Below, one piece after another: positions 6,580-13,890 of a stretch of DNA of 35,942 nucleotides (positions within the stretch are counted from its first letter, which is position 1; the number at the start of each line of letters is the position of its first letter). Made by a program: the position numbers and the translations under genes. Source of the DNA: an uncultured Paraprevotella sp. (lineage in GTDB: Bacteria; Bacteroidota; Bacteroidia; Bacteroidales; Bacteroidaceae); assembly GCA_910584955.1 (NCBI GenBank), contig CAJUDC010000008.1, positions 1-35,942 of the forward strand, written 5' to 3'. The notes under the pieces were generated by a model. The model ran no database searches. It was not told the origin of the DNA and was given only the letters and a program-made list of their open reading frames with translations.

Positions 6580-9195
6580 ATGACAGCAAACGAAATCCGC
6601 GACTCGTTTAAAAAATTCTTCGAGTCGAAAGGTCATCTCATTGTTCCGTCGGCGCCGATGGTCATCAAAGACGACCCGACGCTGATGTTTACCAATGCAG
6701 GTATGAACCAGTTCAAGGACATCATCCTGGGCAACCGTCCGGCTACCAGCAAACGTTGCACCGACTCACAGAAGTGTCTGCGCGTGAGCGGCAAGCACAA
6801 CGACCTGGAAGAGGTGGGCCACGATACGTATCATCACACCATGTTCGAGATGCTGGGAAACTGGAGCTTCGGCGATTACTTCAAGAAAGAAGCCATCGAC
6901 TGGGCGTGGGAGTATCTGGTGGAGGTGCTGAAGATTGACAAACGCAACCTGTATGCCACGGTATTCGAAGGCTCGCCCGAAGAAGGCCTGGAACGCGACA
7001 ACGAAGCCGCCGGATACTGGGAACAATATCTGCCAGCGGACCACATCATCAACGGCAACAAGCACGACAACTTCTGGGAAATGGGAGCTACAGGCCCCTG
7101 CGGTCCGTGTTCGGAGATCCACATCGACCTGCGTCCCGAAGAAGAGAAGGCCCAAGTGCCCGGACGCGAACTGGTGAACAAGGACAACCCGTTGGTTATC
7201 GAAATATGGAACCTGGTGTTCATGCAATACAATCGCAAGGCCGACCAGTCTCTGGAACCGCTGCCGGCCAAGGTGATCGACACGGGTATGGGCTTTGAGC
7301 GCCTGTGCGCCGTAATGCAAGGCAAGCGTTCCAATTACGACACGGACGTATTCCAACCCATCATACGCGTTATCGGCGAACTGTCGGGAAGCCGTTACGG
7401 AGAAGACAAGCAGAAAGACGTGGCCATGCGCGTCATCGCCGACCATCTGCGCACCATCGCTTTCTCCATAGCAGACGGACAATTGCCGGGCAACGCCAAA
7501 GCGGGCTACGTCATCCGCCGCATCCTGCGCCGGGCCGTACGTTACGCCTACACGTTCCTGGGACGGAAAGAAGCATTCATGTACCGGCTGTTGCCGGTGC
7601 TGATTCAGGAAATGGGGGGCACCTATCCTGAACTGGAAGCACAGAAAGTGCTTATCGCCCGGGTAATGAAAGAGGAAGAGGATTCGTTTTTGCGCACGCT
7701 GGAAACCGGAATCCGCCTGCTGGACGGCGTGATGAACGAGACCAAGGCCGCCGGCAAGACGGTGATCGACGGTGTGCAGGCATTCACACTGTTCGATACC
7801 TACGGTTTTCCGCTTGACCTGACCGAACTGATCTGCCGGGAAAACGGACTGACCGTGGACGAGGAAGCTTTCAACACCGAAATGCAGAAACAGAAAGAGC
7901 GCGCACGCAACGCCGCCGCTGTGGAGAACAGCGACTGGACCGTCGTCCGCGAAGGTGAAACCGAATTTGTAGGCTGGGACTTCACGGAATACGAGTGTAA
8001 CATACTCCGCTACCGCAAGACGGTGCAGAAGAAACAGACCTTCTATCAGATTGTACTGGACAAAACACCGTTCTACGCCGAGATGGGCGGTCAGGTGGGC
8101 GACCGGGGCGTGATCTGCTCCGAGTTCGAGACCTTGGAAATCATCGATACCAAACGGGAGAACAACCTGCCCATCCACATCACCAAAAACCTGCCCGAAC
8201 ACCCGGAGGCACCGTTTATGGCCTGCGTGGATACCGACCTGCGCGATGCCAGCGCCGCCAACCACACCTGCACCCACTTGCTGGACCAGGCCTTGCGCAG
8301 TGTGCTGGGCGAACACGTGGAACAGAAAGGATCGCTGGTCACTCCCGAGTACCTGCGTTTCGACTTCTCGCACTTCCAGAAAGTGACCGACGAGCAATTG
8401 CGCGAAGTGGAGCGCATGGTAAACGCCAAGATACGGGCCAATATCCCGTTGCAGGACCATCGCGACATGCCGATCGAGAAAGCGAAAGAGCTGGGGGCCA
8501 TCGCCCTCTTCGGTGAGAAATACGGCGACAAGGTACGTGTGGTACAGTTTGCCAACAGCGTGGAGTTCTGCGGCGGTTGTCACGTGAACGCTACCGGAAA
8601 GATCGGTATGATGAAGATCATGAGCGAAAGTTCCGTCGCTGCCGGCGTACGCCGTATCGAAGCCATCACCGGTGCGAAGGTGGAAGAGACACTTTACACC
8701 ATACAAGACACATTGAACGAGCTGAAGATGCTGTTCAACAATGTGCCGGATATCAAAGCAGCCGTGCACAAATCCATTGAAGAGAACGCCGTACTGAAAA
8801 AACAAATGGAGAGCATGCTGAAAGAGAAGGCGGCACAAATCAAACAGCATATCGTGGAATCAGCCGTCCAAACCAACGGTATAACTGTGTTCAGATACAT
8901 GTTACCGATGCCGCCCGAGGTGGTGAAAGACATCGCTTTCCAACTGCGTAACGAACAAGAGAACGCCTTGGTAGTGCTGGGTAGCGTATTCGAATCGAAA
9001 CCGATGCTTACCGTAGCCGCTTCCGACGCATTGGCAAAGGAGCAGGGCCTGCACGTAGGCAAGCTTATCCGTGAAGCCGCCAAACTGATTCAGGGCGGCG
9101 GAGGCGGACAGCCTCATTTTGCTACAGCCGGCGGAAAGAACACCGACGGGTTAAGTGCCGCACTGGACAAATTCATCGAACTGGCTTGCCAGTAA
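6580..9195 (+). CDS. alaS: Alanine--tRNA ligase
   Basis: Charges tRNA-Ala with alanine in the cytoplasm and clears mischarged Ser/Gly through its editing domain. The 871-residue length is normal. Order: class II catalytic core (about 1-240, with FTNAGMNQFKD at 37-47 and the motif 3 region GMGFERL at 236-242), tRNA-recognition region (about 250-450), editing domain with the zinc ligands H562 and H566 in HTCTH and C664 and H668 in CGGCH, and the C-terminal C-Ala domain ending GGGGGQPHFATAGG. All key residues are present. It is monocistronic: own promoter at 6503-6534 and a strong terminator at 9201-9247. A very long open frame on the opposite strand is a codon-bias shadow. Confidence 0.98.
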   Translation: MTANEIRDSFKKFFESKGHLIVPSAPMVIKDDPTLMFTNAGMNQFKDIILGNRPATSKRCTDSQKCLRVSGKHNDLEEVGHDTYHHTMFEMLGNWSFGDYFKKEAIDWAWEYLVEVLKIDKRNLYATVFEGSPEEGLERDNEAAGYWEQYLPADHIINGNKHDNFWEMGATGPCGPCSEIHIDLRPEEEKAQVPGRELVNKDNPLVIEIWNLVFMQYNRKADQSLEPLPAKVIDTGMGFERLCAVMQGKRSNYDTDVFQPIIRVIGELSGSRYGEDKQKDVAMRVIADHLRTIAFSIADGQLPGNAKAGYVIRRILRRAVRYAYTFLGRKEAFMYRLLPVLIQEMGGTYPELEAQKVLIARVMKEEEDSFLRTLETGIRLLDGVMNETKAAGKTVIDGVQAFTLFDTYGFPLDLTELICRENGLTVDEEAFNTEMQKQKERARNAAAVENSDWTVVREGETEFVGWDFTEYECNILRYRKTVQKKQTFYQIVLDKTPFYAEMGGQVGDRGVICSEFETLEIIDTKRENNLPIHITKNLPEHPEAPFMACVDTDLRDASAANHTCTHLLDQALRSVLGEHVEQKGSLVTPEYLRFDFSHFQKVTDEQLREVERMVNAKIRANIPLQDHRDMPIEKAKELGAIALFGEKYGDKVRVVQFANSVEFCGGCHVNATGKIGMMKIMSESSVAAGVRRIEAITGAKVEETLYTIQDTLNELKMLFNNVPDIKAAVHKSIEENAVLKKQMESMLKEKAAQIKQHIVESAVQTNGITVFRYMLPMPPEVVKDIAFQLRNEQENALVVLGSVFESKPMLTVAASDALAKEQGLHVGKLIREAAKLIQGGGGGQPHFATAGGKNTDGLSAALDKFIELACQ

Positions 9196-9200
9196 ATCAT

Positions 9201-9247
9201 AAAACAGAGGACCGATACACACAACGTTTATCGGTCCTCTGTTTTTT
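9201..9247. terminator. Bidirectional terminator between alaS and the MG2-like gene
   Basis: AAAACAGAGGACCGATA (9201-9217) and its exact reverse complement (9229-9245) form a 17-bp stem with an 11-nt loop, followed by Ts up to 9247. The A run at the other end gives a T tract on the minus strand, so it can serve both convergent genes. Confidence 0.9.
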
Positions 9248-9270
9248 CTTCCTCCGCAGCGGAACGCCTA

Positions 9271-12054
9271 TCAGCGCTCTTCGGGATGACTGCTCCCGGA
9301 AAGCCATTCGCTGTTGCCTCCCACCCCTTCGGCACTGACTGCGATTCGGGTCTCCTTGGAGTTATTATATAACTGTATTTCCGCCTCTCCGTTTTCGTCC
9401 AGTTTCAGGTCGGGATTCCAATATAGCGTGCGCCGATAGTCCTTTTGTTCCGGCAAAGGACGCGTACTGTAATCGGGATGATAAAAATCCTCGCAGAACG
9501 AAAAACCGGGCAGCACATAACGGCGATCGCGATATGTGACGCGCATGCCTTCGTCAGGGATGCGGCGAACATCGACAATTACTTCCGGTTGATTGGCCGC
9601 TTCATAGCGCTTGCTTCCCTCCTGTCGCGGAGCATAATCGGTATAGATATACAGTTTATCCAGATTGTACAACTTATTGTATTTATTTTTTTCGCCCGGC
9701 GACATGTTATAACCGGGGGCATGGGAATCGTAACGCATCTGGAACTTATATCCGCGATATTCTCCCATATCACCGATATAGGCACGGGCCACATCTTTTG
9801 TAAAGCGGTCGACTCCGATAAACTTTCCGGTGCAAAGTCCCTGATCGCATACATAATTGAAAGCCTCATAGGCGTCTACCACCAATGCCGGCTTGCTGTA
9901 CAGGAACGAACGTCTGCCGCCATGTTTCGTATGGACCGTCACCGTGGAAAGCAATCGTTCGTCGGTCCCGAGCGACTGTTGCAGAGCACTGCCGACCGGC
10001 AAAGGGGGCCGGTTTTGCTGATAATACGTATAAGGTTTCACAAAATGCGGATAAAAGGGAGTAAGCCTGACGTAGAAAGGAGCATATTCGCCTTCATCCT
10101 GACTGACCCACCCGTAAGGCTTCTGGTTCTTCTTTAACTGTGTCGTGTCGGCAGCCGCCAGAAAGAACACACAATGTCCCTCGAACATCGGAGCCTGTAT
10201 GCTGAAAGCACCCTTCTGCGTCATCATCTCTCCCATGACAGGTTCACTGCCGGGCTGAACAAATTCGGCGTGTACGGTCACTTCCCGTTTCAGAGGGCTT
10301 TCCTTTTCATGAAAGCGGTCGACCGCATTCACCAACCTGTTCTCATTGGAGTTAGTCTTCTTCATCTGTTCCGACAGCAGATAAAAATCTCCTGCCACCT
10401 CAGCCGGTTTTTCTTTTTCCGTCCCGTCATCAGGCATGTCTTCCTCAGCCCGGCTTCGAAACAAGTCCTCTTCCGCTTCCGCCGTATAGTTATTCACCAC
10501 GCCCGAGAGCCGTTGCGTCTTCTCGATAGGATGCTTCAGTACAAAACGGTTCGGTTCCGCCATATCCATCCAATTGAAACGGCGCCAGCCTTGCACGAGC
10601 ATCAGCAAATCCAGATGCCGGCGATGCTCCTCGTCGTTCTTCTCAAAATAATAACCGGGCTGTTCGATAAAACCTTTTACTTCACTCGCCAACAGCATTT
10701 CCGTCAGCAGCGTACCATTGTCGTACAGGTAGTCGGTCGTAGCCGCATCACGTACCGCCAACGACACCGTGCCGCCACCGTCGCCGTCTCTCTTCTTCAC
10801 CCGCAAACCGATGGGTTCGAAAGGCTGGTACGCTTCCTTTATGCCCTCGAACACAAGCTTGCCGGAAGCCGGTTCGTCTAGATTAACAAAGAACAGGCGA
10901 TCGGCATACACCCGTCCGTCGGCATTGAAGACCGTAACCTGATTGACTCCTGCCGGCAGATCTTCCATCGGAACGGTAATCGTTTGCTTACCGGAAGAGC
11001 CGATTTCCCGGAATGTCTGCAACACACCGCTGCTCATGATGGTCATCCCCAACTTTTCCTCAGCCGGCAAGCCCACCGGATGCACTTGAATGCGCAATTC
11101 CGCTTCGGTCGGTTCCACCTGCAACGCACATCCCGTCCCCACCGGTTCGGGAAAAGACTTCTCCGCCGTAAGCCCCCCACTCTGGAACACGGCCTTATAA
11201 CGTTCTCCGGGGCGACAGGCCAACACAAATGTCCCCCTGCCCCGATGCTCTGTCTCGGCCTGTGCCACCACATTTCCACCACGATCGCGTACCGTCAGTT
11301 TCCCCTCCAAATGCTTACCGTCCTGGTTATTGGCTTCAAAGGCGATGCGCGTCTCCGCTCCTGCCACCAGGCTTCCCCCTTCCGGGAAGAAGGAGAGGAC
11401 TGCCTCCTCTTTCGTATCGGTGTTTTTAAAATATCGGGTCAAAGGACGCGTTGTCATGTCCTGCACATAATCGCCCGGCGTCTGCGGTTTGTCATACACG
11501 GGAAACACACGAGAATACAATTTGTCGTAATCACGGTAATATTCCTTCGCCATGTCCGAATTGAAGAACCAACCGGCGGCATAGGGAGTATGCGGATGCT
11601 CATACTCTCCCCAGTTCAGCATCCAACGGGTATACGCCCTCAGTTCATAATATCCGCCGTAAACGGAGTCGGACAAAGCGATGCAACCGTGCCCCTGTCC
11701 CTGTTTAAGCTGTATGAGCCGGCGCTCGCACAAATAGCCTTCCGGTGTGAACAAATCCACATAGAGCACACCGCTTAGGCGCGACAACTGCTTGCTGTCC
11801 GTACGTGCCACGTAAGCCTTGAACCAGATGGTGTCCCCCACAAAATAACAGTTATTATCCAAATGCAGGAACACTTTCTCCTGAGGAATGTTTTTCCCGA
11901 ACTTCTCCAGGCGTTCCGCCCATCCCCGCACGGTAGACGGACGCTGAACAGTTGTCTGCGGCGCCTGAGCCCGTAGAAAACCTGATTCACCCCCTACCGT
12001 GAATCCTAACACCACAACCAGGAGCACGACCCTAAACGACAGTCTCCTTTTCAT
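9271..12054 (-). CDS. Large secreted protein with MG2-like domain, function unknown
   Basis: About 927 residues from the ATG at 12054; an upstream in-frame ATG at 12084 would add ten. Residues 1-31 look like a signal peptide (MKRRLSFRVVLLVVVLGF, ending LRAQA). The first domain (about 50-150) resembles the macroglobulin-type beta-sandwich of large Bacteroidetes surface proteins: EKVFLHLDNNCYFVGDTIWFKAYV. Several further beta-rich repeats follow. Near the C-terminus a TonB-plug-like segment (about 720-800) is followed by a beta domain ending in EIQLYNNSKETRIAVSAEG. I see no catalytic motif and no thioester motif. In this phylum such proteins are usually annotated as hypothetical or MG2/carboxypeptidase-regulatory-like; outer-membrane or periplasmic location is inferred. 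It is preceded by a terminator and its own -7 box, so it is likely transcribed alone. Confidence 0.75.
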   Translation of the reverse strand: MKRRLSFRVVLLVVVLGFTVGGESGFLRAQAPQTTVQRPSTVRGWAERLEKFGKNIPQEKVFLHLDNNCYFVGDTIWFKAYVARTDSKQLSRLSGVLYVDLFTPEGYLCERRLIQLKQGQGHGCIALSDSVYGGYYELRAYTRWMLNWGEYEHPHTPYAAGWFFNSDMAKEYYRDYDKLYSRVFPVYDKPQTPGDYVQDMTTRPLTRYFKNTDTKEEAVLSFFPEGGSLVAGAETRIAFEANNQDGKHLEGKLTVRDRGGNVVAQAETEHRGRGTFVLACRPGERYKAVFQSGGLTAEKSFPEPVGTGCALQVEPTEAELRIQVHPVGLPAEEKLGMTIMSSGVLQTFREIGSSGKQTITVPMEDLPAGVNQVTVFNADGRVYADRLFFVNLDEPASGKLVFEGIKEAYQPFEPIGLRVKKRDGDGGGTVSLAVRDAATTDYLYDNGTLLTEMLLASEVKGFIEQPGYYFEKNDEEHRRHLDLLMLVQGWRRFNWMDMAEPNRFVLKHPIEKTQRLSGVVNNYTAEAEEDLFRSRAEEDMPDDGTEKEKPAEVAGDFYLLSEQMKKTNSNENRLVNAVDRFHEKESPLKREVTVHAEFVQPGSEPVMGEMMTQKGAFSIQAPMFEGHCVFFLAAADTTQLKKNQKPYGWVSQDEGEYAPFYVRLTPFYPHFVKPYTYYQQNRPPLPVGSALQQSLGTDERLLSTVTVHTKHGGRRSFLYSKPALVVDAYEAFNYVCDQGLCTGKFIGVDRFTKDVARAYIGDMGEYRGYKFQMRYDSHAPGYNMSPGEKNKYNKLYNLDKLYIYTDYAPRQEGSKRYEAANQPEVIVDVRRIPDEGMRVTYRDRRYVLPGFSFCEDFYHPDYSTRPLPEQKDYRRTLYWNPDLKLDENGEAEIQLYNNSKETRIAVSAEGVGGNSEWLSGSSHPEER

Positions 12055-12115
12055 AAAACCCCGTAAAAAATGGATGGCAAACATAAAACAATCTGTTTTT
12101 AATGGAATACGCTTA

Positions 12116-12123
12116 CAAAGCTA
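12116..12123 (-). promoter_or_regulatory. Putative -7 box for the MG2-like gene
   Basis: TAGCTTTG on the minus strand fits TAnnTTTG. It lies about 60 nt before the ATG at 12054 and 32 nt before the alternative ATG at 12084. No clear TTTG at -33. Confidence 0.4.
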
Positions 12124-12220
12124 ACCAAAAAATGCGACATTGTTACTACCCGTTCACTAAAAAGCAACATTCCTCTTTCTTCCGACAAAGCCCTCCCTTC
12201 TTATATATATAAATAAGGTG

Positions 12221-12262
12221 TAAAAAAGAGAACGGCCGAGATAAAAAACATCTCGACCGTTC
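12221..12262 (-). terminator. Terminator of the NahK-like kinase gene
   Basis: On the minus strand GAACGGTCGAGAT pairs with ATCTCGGCCGTTC (12250-12262 with 12230-12242, one G-U pair) around a 7-nt loop, followed by TCTTTTTT. It lies 24 bp after the kinase stop. Confidence 0.88.
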
Positions 12263-12285
12263 CGTACAAGTTATATAAAAAAGGG

Positions 12286-13380
12286 TTACTTCAGACACTC
12301 TGCCACGAAAGCTTTCATCTCGGGCGTATGCTCTTCTACGCTCAGCAACAATTGGAACTGATTCTTCGTACGCACCAGATTATGCTCGGGATATTTAATT
12401 TTGTAGTACGTATCGCCGTTGATATAGTCGGCCAGGAAACGCACACATTGCATATACGGGAACAAAGCAGCGGCATAAGGCAGATTTTCGATCTCATTCG
12501 GAGTAAGGAAACTACCGGCAGATTTCAAATAGCCTTGTGTAAAAGCTTTGAATATGTCCATATTAAAACTTACTTTCGTCAAATCGGCTTCATCCTCTTC
12601 GGCCGTATTGGCTCCGGTGCGCAGGAAGTCGCCGTAATCTGAGAAGATGAAGTTCGGCATCACCGTATCCAAATCTATCACACACAGAACATTATCATTC
12701 TTGTCGAACATCATGTTGTTCACCTTCGTGTCGCAGTGACAGATGCGTTTGGGCAGACTGCCCTCCCGGCCCATGCGTTCGGCCTTGCACATCTCTTCCG
12801 CCCGTTTCTCTATTTCGTCCACATAAGACTGCACTTCGGCCAACCGCCCGGCTTTGTTTTCCTTGACGGCTTCACGCAGTTGCTGCAAGCGGAACTCCAT
12901 ATTGTGGAAGTCCTTAATAGTCTCACCCAGTTGTACGGGAATATCCGCCAGCATGGCCTGGAATTTTCCGAAGGCTTCGCCGACCGTATAGGATGATTCC
13001 GGATTGACGGCTTGTTTGGTTACGGCATCAGGGATGAACACCATAATACGCCAATAAGCTTCCCCCGTATATAGAAAATATTTGTCCTCGTCTTTCAATG
13101 GCACAAAAGTCAACACCTTACGCTCTATATCCGTCTCACCGGCAGCTTCCAGTTTGCCACGAATATGTGACGTCACCGCCTGAATGTTGTCCATAAGCAT
13201 CGCCACATCCGGGAAAATGGCATGGTTAATGCGCTGCAACACATAATCGGGGCAATCCTGCTCTGCCGTTTTTACTTTAAAAGTATCATTAATCAAGCCG
13301 GCACCCAAAGGAGCGATTTCGGATACGGTTCCTTGTATGGCAAATTGGGCCACAATGTTTTTTAAGGTCGATTGTTCCAT
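12286..13380 (-). CDS. NahK-like sugar 1-kinase (APH-fold phosphotransferase)
   Basis: A 364-residue protein with an aminoglycoside-phosphotransferase/choline-kinase fold. The N-lobe has GAGLINDTF (26-34) and the C-lobe has the catalytic loop HCDTKVNN (215-222, D217 likely catalytic, N222 metal-binding) and IDLDTV (235-240, D236 or D238 metal-binding). Length and motifs resemble bifidobacterial N-acetylhexosamine 1-kinase, which phosphorylates GlcNAc or GalNAc at C1 after glycan breakdown. I infer a cytoplasmic sugar or amino-sugar 1-kinase, but substrate is not proven. It has its own -7 box and terminator and no lacto-N-biose phosphorylase or nucleotidyltransferase next to it. Generic annotation would be phosphotransferase enzyme family protein. 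Confidence 0.75.
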   Translation of the reverse strand: MEQSTLKNIVAQFAIQGTVSEIAPLGAGLINDTFKVKTAEQDCPDYVLQRINHAIFPDVAMLMDNIQAVTSHIRGKLEAAGETDIERKVLTFVPLKDEDKYFLYTGEAYWRIMVFIPDAVTKQAVNPESSYTVGEAFGKFQAMLADIPVQLGETIKDFHNMEFRLQQLREAVKENKAGRLAEVQSYVDEIEKRAEEMCKAERMGREGSLPKRICHCDTKVNNMMFDKNDNVLCVIDLDTVMPNFIFSDYGDFLRTGANTAEEDEADLTKVSFNMDIFKAFTQGYLKSAGSFLTPNEIENLPYAAALFPYMQCVRFLADYINGDTYYKIKYPEHNLVRTKNQFQLLLSVEEHTPEMKAFVAECLK

Positions 13381-13420
13381 AATTGAGAATTTTGTTAAAC
13401 AAGTATTAGATTCTACCCTA

Positions 13421-13428
13421 CAAATATA
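13421..13428 (-). promoter_or_regulatory. Putative -7 box for the NahK-like kinase
   Basis: TATATTTG on the minus strand fits TAnnTTTG and lies 40 nt before the start codon at 13380. The -33 element is not convincing. Confidence 0.45.
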
Positions 13429-13662
13429 ACCATTTTTTTACGAGCAAGGGCAGTTCCACCCGAATTTGAATACTTTTTTATGTATTTTTTTGAGCCGGAC
13501 AATCACGTCCGTTTTTGTGTGCGCACCCAATTTTGGCAAAAAAAACGCTCGAAAAATGTTAAATCAGGCCTTGATTTTACTTAAAGGAATGCTTCATAAC
13601 CGATTACATTGTTAATAGAGGTTAAATATCGTCTTCAAGGTGTTGTTTTTACACTTATAGCC

Positions 13663-13692
13663 TTGCAGATAAAAAGGATTTACGTATCTTTG
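13663..13692 (+). promoter_or_regulatory. Promoter of the GH127 leader or small RNA
   Basis: TTG (13663-13665), 19 nt, then TATCTTTG (13685-13692), a near-complete Bacteroides promoter about 200 bp upstream of the GH127 start. Predicted start near 13696. I see no other promoter box between here and 13891. The rest of the 13381-13660 interval is AT-rich and holds no gene. Confidence 0.6.
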
Positions 13693-13695
13693 CAT

Positions 13696-13836
13696 TGTCT
13701 TTTAAAGGATGCGATTGATTCCTCCTTTAAAGGACCGTATTAAAATTAAGTTAAATAATAAAGGGTTAATTAAAGTATTCTCTAGTGAGGGAAAAAAAGG
13801 CCGTTTTTTCACGTGAGTGAAGGAACGGTCTTTTTA
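13696..13836 (+). ncRNA. Candidate small RNA or attenuator leader upstream of GH127
   Basis: The predicted RNA of about 140 nt begins just after a strong promoter. It first folds as TTTAAAGGA (13701-13709) with TCCTTTAAA (13723-13731), then has an A/U-rich single-stranded stretch and ends in a strong terminator (13796-13835). It contains no convincing open frame. Either it is a free small RNA or the transcript reads through into GH127 when the terminator is relieved. The sequence CCTTTTAAAG at 13864-13873, just before the GH127 start, resembles the right arm of the first hairpin and could compete with it. I do not recognise an Rfam family. Confidence 0.45.
13796..13835 (+). terminator. Intrinsic terminator of the leader/small RNA
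   Basis: AAAGGCCGTTTTTTCAC (13796-13812) pairs with GTGAAGGAACGGTCTTT (13817-13833) through a GTGA loop, allowing G-U pairs, and the T-rich tail TTTTTATTT follows. It ends 55 bp before the GH127 start codon. Confidence 0.8.
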
Positions 13837-13890
13837 TTTCACGCCTCAGCATACCGAAAGAGACCTTTTAAAGAAAACTAAACAAAAGGT

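Noticed and set aside
6766..8850. A 694-codon open frame on the minus strand opposite alaS
   Set aside because: alaS is certain by motifs; the opposite frame is His/Val/Leu-rich without domains and reflects codon bias. The same reasoning removes long antisense frames opposite GH127, aroB and the GH43 at 26602.
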